Shown here one piece after another: positions 48,123-60,350 of a stretch of 64,000 nucleotides of DNA; the first letter of the stretch is position 1, and the number at the start of each line of letters is the position of its first letter. The notes under the pieces were generated by a model, which saw only the letters and a program-made list of their open reading frames with translations, searched no databases and was not told where the DNA came from. Origin of the DNA: Siphonodentalium dalli (lineage: Eukaryota; Mollusca; Scaphopoda; Gadilida; Siphonodentaliidae); assembly GCA_032622095.1 (NCBI GenBank), contig CP136061.1:66593127-66657126 (forward strand), written 5' to 3'. The translations under genes were made by a program, and so were the position numbers.

Positions 48123-48244
48123 CTGTAATACATTGTTTAATTAATAACGTTGGACAATTCTAATTAAAGCCACATATGGCGGTTTGCGCTCCAAAATACA
48201 CATAATATTATTCGCTTTTGAATTTTTCTCAGTATCGAAATAGG

Positions 48245-48620
48245 TCAATAAATATCTGAACTATACCTTTCCACGAGCATTATAAGTAACCCAAAAAGAC
48301 GCATTGAAGTAATGAAAAATACAACTGTCAATACGGTGTTTGGGTTCCAAAGACAAAACAGCCATTTGCACGACATGGAACAGAAAAAAACGTTCCGTGG
48401 TAGTCTATTCCTGATATGGTAGCAATAAAGAGCTTTTGTCTGACTTCTGACGAAAAGTTGAAAACGGCTGAAAAATTGCTGTGACATTGGCAAGTGTTTT
48501 TCAGAGCACATGAAGCCGGTTTATCAATAGTTCGTTTATTTATCGACCTATCGCATCCGTCGCTCCAAATTGCGAAGAAAAACATTTGGAGGTTCGAATG
48601 AGCCATGTCCGTTTAATCAA
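48245..48620 (-). other. Candidate first exon or 5' region of the receptor locus
   Basis: About 120 bases upstream of the 47591-48122 exon, a minus-strand frame MSCKWLFCLWNPNTVLTVVF continues through SMRLFGLLIMLVE and then meets a possible donor (GTATAG near 48266). The hydrophobic stretch could be a signal peptide. The segment is duplicated in inverted orientation at 20921-21230, where the potential donor is lost. The exons for the front of the ligand-binding domain are missing between this segment and 48122, so the assignment is tentative. It might equally be a dispersed repeat. Confidence 0.4.
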
Positions 48621-49429
48621 CCAAGTACGAACCATGTGTTAAATTACAGAGCACGGACACGAATATCACGGCCAATAATAGGGAGGTTTTGCAGTTAACG
48701 GTTAGAATAACGACTATCATGTTTAGCTATCTGTATATACATTCTGGACTCCTCGACCTATGACCTCTGGGGCCAAATTCATTTTTCGCAGATGATTATT
48801 TCCAGATCTGGAAGAAATGTACGTGTCACCACTCTATAGCCGACCTTCCGCATAAAATAGTCCGATTACGTGTTGTGTTATTTGACGAGTTATTCCATAC
48901 AATAATTATGTATGCCTCGTGTTCTTAGATCACTAAATATCCGGAAACATATGGGCCAACCATCCTATTTTAATGCCATTGATAGCACCGATTTACGATG
49001 TATGTTATGACTCTACAGCGGTATATCCGCCTGGTATCGTACCAATTATGTCACCTCGCAACAATTGTGCGATTGGAAGTCTCTACAAAAGTCAATTTAG
49101 GTCATGCGGTAATTTCATATATATATTTTATGGACTATTCTATATCAGTGTTGTAAAACAACACTTTTATATTGCGTAATTCGACGTTAAATGTAAATGT
49201 TTTCGTACCCACGAACCGACGGAATATAACTAAATTCAAATTGGCGCGCCAGTACTTGACTCAGTCACCGAGCTAAAAAATAAGGTGATATAGTTCGAAC
49301 CAATCATGGCGTTGTATTAAAGCCGAGTCTGAAACGGTGACGGAATCTGACGAGGTTTGCCGAATGTCCGTATATAGTCGTAACATTGACACAGGGCCAT
49401 TAAATTCGTTCCGCAAAAATAACGACGAC
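48621..49429. other. No gene seen
   Basis: Mixed sequence with no recognised exon or repeat, between the receptor locus and the minisatellite. Confidence 0.4.
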
Positions 49430-50393
49430 GATTCGGATTACTAATGGTGATGGTTGTTTGATTAGGATTACTAATGGTGATGGCTGTTTGATTATGATTA
49501 CTAATGGTGATGGCTGTTTGATTATGATTACTAATGGTGATGGCTGTTTGATTAGGATTAATAATGGTGATGGTTGTTTGATTAGGATTAATAATGGTGA
49601 TGGTTGTTTGATTAGGATTACTAATGGTGATGGTTGTTTGATTAGCATTAGTAATGGTGATGGTTGTTTGATTAGGATTACTAATGGTGATGGTTGTTTG
49701 ATTAGGATTACTAATGGTGATGGTTGTTTGATTAGGATTACTAATGTTGATGGTTGTTTGATTAGGATTACTAATGGTGATGGCTGTTTGATTAGGATTA
49801 CTAATGGTGATGGTTGTTTGATTAGGATTACTAATGGTGATGGGTTGTTTGATTAGGATTACTAATGGTGATGGTTGTTTGATTATGATTACTAATGGTG
49901 ATGGTTGTTTGATTATGATTACTAATGGTGATGGTTGTTTGATTATGATTACTAATGGTGATGGTTGTTTGATTCGGATTACTAATGGTGATGGTTGTTT
50001 GATTATGATTACTAATGGTGATTGTTGTTTTATTAGGATTACTAATGGTGATGGTTGTTTGATTCGGATTACTAATGGTGATGGTTGTTTGATTAGGATT
50101 ACTAATGGTGATGGTTGTTTGATTCGGATTACTAATGGTGATGGTTGTTTGATTATGATTACTAATGGTGATGGTTGTTTGATTATGATTACTAATGGTG
50201 ATGGTTGTTTGATTCGGATTACTAATTGTGATGGTTGTTTGATTAGGATTACTAATGGTGATGGTTGTTTTATTAGGATTACTAATGGTGATGGTTGTTT
50301 GATTAGGATTACTAATGGTGATGGTTGTTTTATTAGGATTACTAATGGTGATGGTTGTTTTATTAGGATTACTAATGGTGATGGTTGTTTGAT
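49430..50393. repeat. 30-bp minisatellite, about 32 units
   Basis: The unit is attactaatggtgatggttg followed by tttgattagg. The array holds its 30-base register throughout, except for one extra G at about 49842. Because 30 is divisible by three, three of six frames stay open: plus strand GCLIRITNGD, minus strand TTITISNPNQ and KQPSPLVILI. Variants cluster: gctgt for gttgt in the first units and at 49783, atgatt for aggatt in blocks, and tattagg for gattagg mainly in the last units. No start, signal or splice context supports translation, so it is called a satellite. Confidence 0.95.
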
Positions 50394-51039
50394 ACAATAA
50401 AACTAATTGACTGAGCTAATGTACATGTATCGTTACATGAAGTTTTGATACAAAGAAATTGATACCATATTCGTTGTGAAGGTTAGGACGTCACGCATAC
50501 AGTTAGAATATGTGCATACTCAGTCTCTTTAAAAAGACGACGATAATCCTAACGGACGTACGTCTCTGGATGTATCCACTAAATTTCATTTCTACACCGA
50601 CGCGGCATTCCCAACATGACGTAATAAAACCATTTTCAAATATGGATTGCATTCCTGGCTTAGTAAATGTTTGTGAGAATCGTAGTATTTAGAAATAGTT
50701 ATAAATACAACAAGCTGCGAAAGAATAATCATTCACGAATATCGTTGATTGATAAAAACTCGAAGATGATGTCTTCTATATTGCGATGAGTAAAATAAGA
50801 TATTTTTCTCTAATAGTTGAGTTTAACAATGCGTGGGAAACTTGTCTACACGTCATTTACCTCTGATCTGTGAAGCAATGTGTTATGCTATAAACCAATA
50901 AAATCACGCGCGTGCTTCGCTACTCTCCAATGAAATGGAGGGAATCCCATCAATTCAGTAACTGAATGAGATATCCAGAGACGTTAATATTGTAAAATTT
51001 TCGTTGGGCTTTTTAAAGAGACTGGTGCATACTTTGATG
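50394..51039. other. No gene seen
   Basis: The short frame at 50510-50692 has no domain. No repeat was recognised. Confidence 0.4.
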
Positions 51040-52420
51040 GGGTAGGTTTCTCTATTCCGAAGGTTCATTATTCCGAAGGTTCGCTATTCCGAAGGTTCAC
51101 TATTCCGAAGGTTCGCTATTCCGAAGGTTTTCTATTATGGGCGTATTTAACCAGAAATGAATGGAAATTTGCACCCCCACCACAAAAAAACACACGAGGA
51201 ATGAAAAATACTATTACGCTATATAGTATTCACATATAGTACATTTATACACCCACTTCTAATTCCCAAATTGTCCCAGATGTCGGTTATTAATAGCAAG
51301 AAGACAGTATCAGTTTATCGTTTATTATGGAAAGTTGAAAACACGATGACTAAAATAAACTACATGTAAGAGATATAGTTTTTTTCCGAACTGGCAATCT
51401 GTATTTGAAAGAAACATCAACATTAAAGGCCCACTTAATTTTCGAACCCCCAGATCATATATATAACATATATGCCAGTATATATATCATTGGAAATAGG
51501 AAGCTCTCTAACACTGTATTATCAGCTTATCCGGTGTAAACTGTGAACATGTTGTTTTTGTTGAGTTAACGACGTGTTGTGTGCTTAAGGTTCATCTGGT
51601 TTTGTTGCGCAAAGTGTATTATTTTCAATGGAAGGGGAATAACTCTATATTTTAAAGATAGTGTTATTCCCCTTCAATTGAAAATACATTAGGTTGAATT
51701 ATGTTGCATTCTGGGAGCCATAACGGGGAATCTTTTTATGATTTAAGCTGCTTTCTATTTCTCTATGGACATCTTCTGATACAGACGTTTCAAATGGTGA
51801 TGAACTATAGTGTTTTAATCATATTTTATGGCACAGATTGTTATTAAAACCTGATATCAAGGCACTATAAAAAAAATAGTCGGTGACTCGAAAATTAAGT
51901 GGGCCTAAAATTTCAAAACAAATTCACAATTGCAGTTAGATTCAACTCATATACCCGTCTATTCAACGACATTCTGCTACGCAGTATTCATTAAGAGTTA
52001 TAGCCCCACTGTTTTAATCCGCCTTTAGCTGGCGTATTCTTGCCTCTAAGATAATTGAGATACGTGATGACATTAAATCATATGGAAACATAGCAATTGT
52101 GTGGGCTGCCTGACGTGAATATGTTTTGGGAAATAACGTCATACGTAATGACATTTAATCTCAAGGAAACCCGCGAAGAAAAAAGTAACATTTATTGTTT
52201 CAATGTTTTAAGTTATTTCTTTCATAAAAAGAGTCTTCGTGATAAAGAACCCTCTCAATACTTTAGAATATAGAATTAACCTTTAAAATAACAAAAATCT
52301 TCGGAATAGCGAACCTTCGGAATAGCGAACCTTCGGAATAGTGAACCTTCGGAATAGTGAACCTTCGGAATAGTGCACCTTCGGAATAGCGAACCTTCGG
52401 AATAGAGACATGTTCCCCTT
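51040..52420. mobile_element. Foldback element with opposed 16-bp arrays
   Basis: The left end holds about five copies of ttccgaaggttcgcta (51055-51133). The right end holds about seven copies of the complement, cttcggaatagcgaac (52299-52407). Outside the arrays gtttctctattccg and cggaatagagac are also inverted. Tandem repeats within terminal inverted repeats are typical of Foldback-like elements. A smaller element lies inside at 51426-51907, and a stray single motif is at 52685. Confidence 0.75.
51426..51907. mobile_element. MITE with AGGCCCACTTAATTTTCGA ends
   Basis: A perfect 19-base terminal inverted repeat (left 51426 region, right near 51889-51907). An internal hairpin with ggaaggggaataac and gttattccccttc arms lies at 51622-51687. 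The flank is TAAA on both sides if the first base pair is assigned to the duplication. It sits inside the larger foldback at 51040-52420. Confidence 0.8.
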
Positions 52421-52785
52421 TGATGCGATCCTGCACACAATTCCTTGACGTACATGTATAGTACCCTAAACCTAATCGTAACTCTATCCGTGTTTTGCGA
52501 AACTTCCCGCATGCCTTTCAACTCTCGGTGAGTTGAAACATTGAAACAATCTGTAACACAGTACTAAAACGAATCTCAACACCAGTCTCCATATTTCCAA
52601 CCACAGAATATCCACAAAGCACAGATACTAGGGTTTCATGTATTCCCAAATTTTAGAGGAACCGGGAACGTGAATGAAAATTCCTTCGGAATAGGGACGC
52701 TGGAATTTTCCCGGGCAATATGAACCTCGCCCAAATCCTTATTCAATGGTGCCGATCAAAGTAGAGGTTTTCATCGGCGTATCTG

Positions 52786-53385
52786 TTAACCCTTTCATGA
52801 CCGGAGCCGCGCTGGCGCAACATTAAAGACCCTGTGCCAATGCATTCTCTTTATATGCGAATCGACCATAGGTCGCCTCGGGTATATAAGATAATGCATC
52901 GGCCTAACGATTAAAAAAAAAATCTTAATTTTTCTTACATTCTTTAAATTTGTTTATAATTTGTTCTTACATTCTTTAACAAATTTTATCATTTTTTATA
53001 ACTATTTCTTACACTCTATAACAATTTTTATAATTTTGTTTTAATATATTCTGTAACAATTTTATCATTTTGGACAATTTTTATAACATTATTTTATCAT
53101 TTTTATTTCATTCTTTATCAATTTGTATCATTTTGTCTTACAATCTTCAACAATTATTATCATTTTACATCATTATTTCTTACATTCTTGAACAATTTTT
53201 TTTTATCATTTGTTTCGTTTTTTCTTACATTCTTTAACAATTATAAAGAATAATATATAATTTGTTAGGCCATTGCATTCTCTTATATATGGGAGGCGAC
53301 CTATGGTCGGATCGCATATATAAGAGAATGCATTGGCACAGGGTTTTCCCAAAATTTCAGCATGCTCCCGTCATGAAAGGATTAA
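52786..53385. mobile_element. TTAA foldback MITE, CATGAC-arm subtype with expanded spacer
   Basis: TTAA brackets the element. The outer arms CCCTTTCATGACCGGAGC and GCTCCCGTCATGAAAGG pair. Two palindromes of the ATGCATTCTC type lie inside (52837-52902 and 53269-53337). The spacer between them (about 52915-53265) is a T-rich degenerate array of roughly 25-30 base units like ttcttacattctttaacaat, much longer than in the copies near 58-59 kb. Confidence 0.8.
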
Positions 53386-54107
53386 CATCCATAGTTACCA
53401 AATAAGGATTACGCGAGCTATCATGTCCGAAAGTGATCATATGATTGGCTACTGTGGGTGGTTCAGATATTATCTACGGAAACATCATCAGATATTGAGA
53501 ATTTGAGCCTAAAGAACCCACCACAACTGATTAATAGATGAATAATTAAAGGTAGCACATATTGGGGACCTTTTATTCATAAAGCTTGAAGGATGTGATG
53601 ATCGCAACTGACTATATACTCTCTTAAAGCACCAGTTTAGGTTTGCCCTAAACATATATATGTTTGGGTAAAATACAGAGAATTAGTGTTCAATGCATCC
53701 TAAACATTGATTGCTCACTCGTTATCAATGAGTGTTGGCTGGAGGCGAAAACCTGCATGTGTGTAGCGTTGGCTTTTGAAAGGATACTGCTTCTTTTTAT
53801 GAATGCCAGATAAGCCACATATTCCCGCAGATGGATGCTCGACTCAGTTACAAACGATGCTGTAAAACATAACGTCTAAGATAATTTGAATGTTATTGAA
53901 GTCGTACGGATTCTAGTGTTGTTATTTGGTCTTCATGATATGGTGGTTGAGTATTCCATTATTGGTCTGATCAATGTATTTATGTATAATGGTCGGTATG
54001 GTATTTTCTTGATGCCATGGCTTGATATTTTCAGATTTCGTTTTAGGAAGCCAAGGATCGTATTAGCTTTAGCGGAAGTGTTTGTTACATGCTCATCCCA
54101 TTTCAAA
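53386..54107. other. No gene seen
   Basis: No exon or clear repeat between the foldback element and the LINE relic. Confidence 0.4.
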
Positions 54108-55223
54108 TCATTTTAGATGGTAATGCCGAGATACTTTTTCGAGTGGGTGCCCGCTTAGGTTGTAAGTGGTGTCAACAGGTTTTTTGTTTTCGGGCAACAT
54201 GCAGTAGATTACACTTGGGTGGATGGAAAGCCATAACCCAGTTCCTTTCCCATTTCGCTGCATTATCAATATCAGATTGTAGTTTTTCGATGTCGTTTGG
54301 GTTGCGGATGGAGCGGTATATGATACTGTCATCCGCGAAGTGTCCCAAAGTACTGTGTTTCATGTAGTCTTTGAGTCATTTATGTATAGGGGAATGAGTA
54401 TGGGCCCAGGAGAGAACACTGGAGCACCATGAGGTAACTTGAATGTATGAGGATTTGGGCCCTTCTAGTAGTTCTGATTGGGTACGGCCTGACAGGAAGT
54501 CGGAGACCTAGTTGCTTGATTGCTGGTTGATGCCGTAGTTTACAATTTATTTTGCAGGTTAGGCGACGGTCGGGAACTTTATTGAAAGCTTTGGCGAAAT
54601 CCATAACAATAATGTCAGTATGAATTCTTTTGTTGAAGTTTGTAAAGATTTCATGAATAAATTCTAGTAACTGGTTTAGCAGAAGTGTTTGCGCCCGAAG
54701 CCATGCTGTTTTTCGTTAAGGATGCTATTTGATTCAAGAAAATTCATAATTGTGCTGCTTATTATATGTTCAATGATTTTACATTGAATACAGGTAAGAT
54801 AGATTGGTGTGTTTGATTCCATTCATGCACATGGGGCAGACATGGGCACATTTCCAATCTTGTGGACGTGTGTCAGTTTTGAGAGAGGTGTTGTATATTG
54901 AGTAAGAATATGAGCAATGGTATCATTGAGACTTTTGAGAATACTCCATTGAATATCATCCGGCCCCACGGTCTTGTGTTGTGATAGTCTAGATAGCAGT
55001 TTTGCACCCCTTGATATGTAACAATGAAGTCCTCTATAGACGGGAAAGGGCTCGGACCTTTATCAGGAATAGGTAGGTCATTCTCGGTGGTGAAGACCTT
55101 TTGGAACTGTGCATTTTGCATATTAGCTTTTTTGGCGGCTGATGAAAAGCTGAGCGCCTGTACCCGATGGGCATGTATTTTGTCTCTTGGCAAAATATGC
55201 ATAATACAGTATACGTGCCTTAC
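54108..55223 (-). pseudogene. LINE reverse transcriptase relic (Jockey/CR1-like)
   Basis: On the minus strand, in several frames, the order is: FQKVFTTENDLPIPDKGPSP and FIVTYQGVQ (about 55100-55000), the linker and fingers; VMDFAKAFNKVPDRRL (about 54605-54560), the first catalytic box; and HFADDSIIYRSIRNPNDIEK (about 54345-54280), the FADD catalytic box, followed by WERNWVMAFHPPKCNLLHVA. Frame changes and stops lie between. It is a recognisable but inactive RT domain. The endonuclease part would be beyond 55223, where a hAT-like element adjoins. Confidence 0.85.
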
Positions 55224-55231
55224 CCCCATCC

Positions 55232-56341
55232 AGGGATGGGGTAACCATTTTCTGTATTTGTGTTGTATTTGTAATCAAGAATTCTAGAACCCAAAGTATT
55301 GTAATTGTAATCAAATTCTTTGAAAATAGGAGAGTAGTTTCAATTAATTTTATATTACTTTTGATTACTCCTTGCCAAAGTATTCTATATTATTTTTGTA
55401 GAAAGTTGAGAAAAAACATTTCTTACTATATTTGAATGGGCCCAAAGGATTCACAAATTGTTCCATCAATCAAATATGTTTAGTTGTTTTTATCTGGTTA
55501 ACATACTAATAAGCAGCCACCAAGTAGATCAAACAATGGTCACTAGTAATACATCCTGCCATCTTTAAAACATTATTAATTGTTTCAGTCTAGATACCTG
55601 ATATCCCAATAGTTGAGTCTTACAATAATGATGCGATAACAGTCAGCACAGGTATGGATTAGCCTCTGGTTATCAAGATATTACTTGGCTTCAGAGCGCA
55701 TTCACTGATTAAACAATGACACATATTAAGCTAACTATGATAGAGCATTCTTGAGCTATGATTTTTGTGAGAATCATTGCATAGGTTAAATATTTATCAG
55801 TATTGTCTCCATTACCAGCGAACAAACCGGTGCATCTATATCTATGGCATGAAACACGAGCAGGTGGAGTTCGATTAGATAGAACTAAAGTCAAATCAGC
55901 TGACACAAAGAGGAATGAGAACAGGGCAAATACGTCAATTAAACTGGCTAAATGTTCTGAAAATTGCAGCAGCATAAACAAATATTGAGGTTGTTTAATG
56001 TGTCAGGATATTTTGAGAATGCTTTGTTTTATCTCCAACCTAATCATACCAGAACTTCCATGCTCTAATTGTGTTGAAGATTTACAAATGTCATAAAAAT
56101 CATGATAAATAGGACTTGCTTGCTGTTTTTGGTGAAATCTGGCCCATATATATGTATGTTTAATTTTTAAGGTTGCTATATATTATGCACTTTTTAATAT
56201 GATTACTTTCAGAAAAGTATTGCATTAGTAATCAAATACATCAACTGGAAAAAGTATTTGTATGTATTTGTAATCATCAAATTGGAAAGTATTTGTATTG
56301 TAATCAAATACTTTAGGCACGTAATCTCCCCACCCATGCTG
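55232..56341. mobile_element. hAT-like nonautonomous element with 8-bp target duplication
   Basis: CCCCATCC at 55224-55231 and again at 56342-56349 is a perfect 8-bp duplication. Inward of it, AGGGATGGGGTAACC and the complement of the right end (CAGCATGGGTGGGGAGATTAC) form imperfect inverted termini, followed on both sides by tatttgtaatcaaataCTTT-like subterminal words. The 8-bp duplication and short termini fit the hAT superfamily. The minus-strand frame at 55981-55709 has a hydrophobic stretch but no transposase motif. Confidence 0.8.
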
Positions 56342-56349
56342 CCCCATCC

Positions 56350-57964
56350 ATATAAATTTGAACAATCACCTTTAAAGCCCAAATTTATGATATGACATTT
56401 AAATGTGATTTTGATTACAAGCGGATTGAATGTTAGTCACATAAAACCATCCCTAATCTGTTGGCAGTCGGCCAGTGAATGCTGTTAACTTTCAGAGATT
56501 GGGTTGGTCTGTTGTGAATGATCGTGTTGTCAGCTGCACTGTCATATTACAACGTTGTTCATGTATGATCCTTGACATCGCAGACCCCTATCATAATGTA
56601 AACAGTTCCCAATTTCCCGCCAACTTCTAATCTAAAATTGACCAAGGTGATTGATATCAGTATAAGAATCCTCCAAATTTACAATTGGAAGTGAATAGTT
56701 GATTTGTTAGCACTCTCACAAAGTGATTTTCATACTTTATTGACAATTGTTGCTATAGCTATGACAACTTATATATGAGCTGTATATTATTAGTCCAAGT
56801 TTCCTCGTACATAAACCAGCTAGTTATATCGGAAGAGCGAGATACTAGTTATATGTTCGGTTCCACTCACACATGTATATTCATAGTATTCATTCATTAT
56901 ATCCACCAAGTAGGTGCATATGAACCACTTTTCGTACCATCACCCTAACAAAGCCTATTAAAAACCCAGTCTTCACACGAGGAACGTAACCTAAAAACAA
57001 TCAAATTAATTCGGCCATCTTCATCATATAATCTGTCACCACATTCAGGGGTGATAGGAAGACAGTCAGCCATGACTATATCACCCCTAACAATATACAT
57101 GTATAGTCTATTAATATTATATTTATTTGTAATTAGACTTTCCATGTGTGTATATTGTAAATAAAACTATCCTATCCTATCCTATCCTATCCTATGTTCA
57201 AGTGGTTCTTGATCGCAGGGCCCAGACTTGTTTTTTCCAATTAGTGTAGGGTAATCTTTGTTATTCCTTTCATAACTTGAAGGAACCACAAACTATTTCC
57301 CTGAAAAGTCACTCCACTACACCACGAAACCAGCCCCAATAAGAAACTGACAAACTTGCACGAATTATGCATGCAGGGAACCAAATTATTTAGCACCATT
57401 AATTATGGCGACACAGAAAAACTCTCATCTGCTTCTGCAAAAGTCGTGGTCTTGAGAACTAGCAGGAAAAACAGATATCAACTGGTGATTCTGAGCGATT
57501 GATTGTTCAACTTCAGAGTCCATTTATCCACAGAGTAGATATAGTGTCTGCTATCGTGTCGAAGTGTTCCACGCCACTGTAAAGTAGCCGCCGGTATCGA
57601 TCTCACTTTCTATATCTTGACCTAATGTTCCTGGACTAGCAATCAACAAAACCGGAGTGAGTTGACCAAGAGCAAGAGCATTTCAAATGTGTTACTGTGA
57701 TTCAATTCTTATGCATGCCTTCAATTCGTATACTTGTCCTTGTTAGAAATTATGCCATAATAAGTTTTTAGTCGTTCATCTTCCAGCCACATATTTTCTT
57801 GAACAAAGTCACATTTGTGTATCAAAAAGTCTAATTGATATGCCCCATTTGGTATCATTAGAACAATTAGCACAAAGCCCTGTTAAATTATATTTTGTTT
57901 GTTTTGTTGTTGCAGTTGTAACTGGAGGTTTGAATCACGAATACATGCTTAATATCGTGTACGT
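56350..57964. other. No gene; (cctat)n at 57172-57195
   Basis: A pure (ctatc)n microsatellite of about five units lies near 57172-57195. The remainder shows no exon or clear repeat. Confidence 0.5.
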
Positions 57965-58363
57965 TTAACCCTTTACCCAACAAACCGGCCAAAACCGGCC
58001 AAATAAAGCTTCAACAGCCTAAAATATCTTCGGTCTGTCTCAATAAAACCATACACATATGGATATCATTGAAACCGGCTCCTTGACCACATTGTGATAG
58101 TTACAGTTAGCCCTGTGCCAATGCATTCTCTTATATATGCGAGTCGACCATAGGTCGCCTCGCATATATAAGAGAATGCATTGGCCTAACAAAAATCTTT
58201 TTTTAACACTTTTTACCATTTTTTCTTACATTCTTTAACAATTTTATAATTTTTAATGTGTTAAGCCAATGCATTCTCTTATATATGCGAGGCGACCTAT
58301 GGTCGACTCGCATATATAAGATAATGCATTGGCACAGGGCCCTTCTGTTGGGTAAAGGGTTAA
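57965..58363. mobile_element. TTAA foldback MITE, ACCCAAC-arm subtype, copy 1
   Basis: TTAA on both sides, with outer arms CCCTTTACCCAACA and GTTGGGTAAAGGG. Inside are two palindromes (58117-58185 and 58265-58333) sharing gccaatgcattctcttatat and tatgcgag, each followed or preceded by gcacaggg or ggccta. The spacer is T-rich and 79 bases long. TTAA plus CCC termini fit the piggyBac superfamily. No coding capacity. Confidence 0.85.
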
Positions 58364-58568
58364 ACTTCTTGATGACTAAACTATGTCAGCAGACTTGACT
58401 GATTTATGCGCTTATTTCAGTGAATCAAACTTGTAATTGAATATCCAGGCACGTTATCCACTGAAATAATGAAGCATTCAACTAATACTTTCATATTTCA
58501 GAAAGCATAATCTCTAAACTAAGCACAATTTACATAATCTCTAAACTAAGCACATGTTTACATGTATT

Positions 58569-58800
58569 CCACAACCTTTCCATGACTGGAGCTTCCTGAA
58601 AAACCCCGTGCCAATGCATTCTCTTATATATGCGAGTCTCCCAAAGGGAACCTAGCATATATAATAGAATGCATTTGGCCTAATAATATTTACCTTGACA
58701 TTGTAAGTCATTGCATTCTCTTATATATGCGAGGCTCCTTATGGGAGACTCGAATATATAAGATAATGTACTGGCACAGGATCTTTAATGCTGCACCGGC
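58569..58800. mobile_element. TTAA-type foldback MITE, decayed copy
   Basis: Contains two palindromes of the same family (58611-58679 and 58707-58775) with a CTCCC centre instead of CGACC. The left outer arm cctttccatgactggagc resembles the 52786 subtype; the right outer arm is degraded (gctgcaccggcggggga). No clean TTAA is left. Confidence 0.65.
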
Positions 58801-58942
58801 GGGGGAGCCACCACATATAATTAATATATAATAATGAAGTTGCGAGCTGCCATTTTGACATACAATTTAAGGAAATAACTACTGCATTCTATAGTCTTGT
58901 TCGATCACCCCAGCTGATCTAGGATGTTCAACGACACTTTAA

Positions 58943-59137
58943 TCCGTTTTATACTACACATTGACGAGTAGTTCCCTTAGGAAATGTTCATATAATAAAG
59001 AACACAAACGAACGCATTATCTGAGCATTTCCGTTAAAAATAGGAATCAATCTGCACTTGCATTATCTGTCGTCTGCTTATTTTTCCTGAACCCCGATCC
59101 AGATGAATACTATGTGAGTTTAATTTAACTACATATA
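58943..59137. mobile_element. ATACTAAAT-family MITE, diverged copy
   Basis: tatactacacattgacgagt then agttcccttaggaaatgttc and cattatctgagcatttcc match the family at 60088-60350. The right end has been lost beside the next foldback. Confidence 0.65.
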
Positions 59138-59502
59138 TTAACCCTTTACCCAACAGAACGCCCAGAAACGCCCTAACAGCCTAAATTATCTTCGGTCTGT
59201 CTCAATAAAACCATGGAAATATGGGTATCATTGGAACCGGCTCATTGAGCACATTGTGATAGTTACAGTTATGCCCTGTGCCAATGCATTCTCTTATATA
59301 TGCGAGTCGACCATAGGTCGCCTCGCATATATAAGAGAATGCATTGGCCTAAAAAAAACTTTTTTTTAACACTTTTTACCATTTTTTCTTTAATATGTGT
59401 TAAGCCAATGCATTCTCTTATATATGCGAGGCGACCTATGGTCGACTCGCATATATAAGAGAATGCATTGGCACAGGGCCCTTCTGTTGGGTAAAGGGTT
59501 AA
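59138..59502. mobile_element. TTAA foldback MITE, ACCCAAC-arm subtype, copy 2
   Basis: Same structure as 57965-58363: TTAA, outer arms CCCTTTACCCAACAGAA and TTCTGTTGGGTAAAGGG, palindromes at 59280-59348 and 59404-59472, and a shorter spacer of about 55 bases. The two copies are close relatives lying 0.8 kb apart. Confidence 0.85.
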
Positions 59503-60087
59503 GTAAGGGTTAATTCCCATGTATATACCCGGGATTATGTGAAGTGGACTACACCACTGCAGTATATCTTACTCGTTCGAAATAGACACGGGTGGTCGCC
59601 ATACTGACATCTCTTTAAAGAACACCCTTCTTATATCACCATATTCTTTTGGCGTCCATGATAACCGGTTATCAAGCCACGTCTGAAAAGAAATAATAAT
59701 ATCAAGACGCCATTATATTTTGGCCTCACCATAGCCAACACACCATTAGCATAGTATAGCAAAGTGTGCCATATGTCTCAAGCCGGAATAAATAAAGGTG
59801 TATTCATTGGTTCACGTCAAACGTAACGCCAGGTACTGTGGACACCGGAACAATTTCCGACATGAGGCACCAAGCAGGGTTTGATTGTGTCTCACTTTCG
59901 CAGATTTCTCCATATCTTTCGCACCCTTGATAGCAAGTGGCACTTGTTCTCACGAAAAAAGCAATTTGTTTATCTTCGTTGATGGTCGCAATTAACTAGG
60001 GCACACAGTGCCAAATCTAGATCCTGGAAACTTGATACAAAGATAATATAACAAGATTTAGTACAGTGGAAGTCAAGCGTCTTGGTA

Positions 60088-60350
60088 TTATAACACTTTC
60101 TATACTATATATATAATCATTGACGAGTAGTTCTATTAGGAAATGTTCAGATAATAAGTTCAACAAACGATGAACTTGTTATCTAAACATTTCCCACCAA
60201 TGAATATGAGTTCGTCTGCACATGTATTATCATTTCGTATGGATGTAGTCTGCTCATATATCCGTAGCATCCCTCCAAATGAATAATAGACAATTCCAAT
60301 GTATACTGTTATAATGGGTGGGATAATCCATTTAGTATAGAGAGGGTTAA
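60088..60350. mobile_element. ATACTAAAT-family MITE
   Basis: Left actttctatactatatata, right catttagtatagagagggttaa. The inner inverted pair is gttcagataataagttcaac and gaacttgttatctaaacatt. It is the most complete forward copy of the family. Confidence 0.75.

Noticed and set aside
49430-50393. CRISPR-like array
   Set aside because: Units are contiguous 30-base repeats with no unique spacers, and the genome context is eukaryotic. It is a minisatellite.
55709-55981. Minus-strand frame with a signal-peptide-like stretch (FALFSFLFVSADLTLVL)
   Set aside because: It lies within a nonautonomous hAT-like element, is opposed by an open plus-strand frame, and shows no domain.
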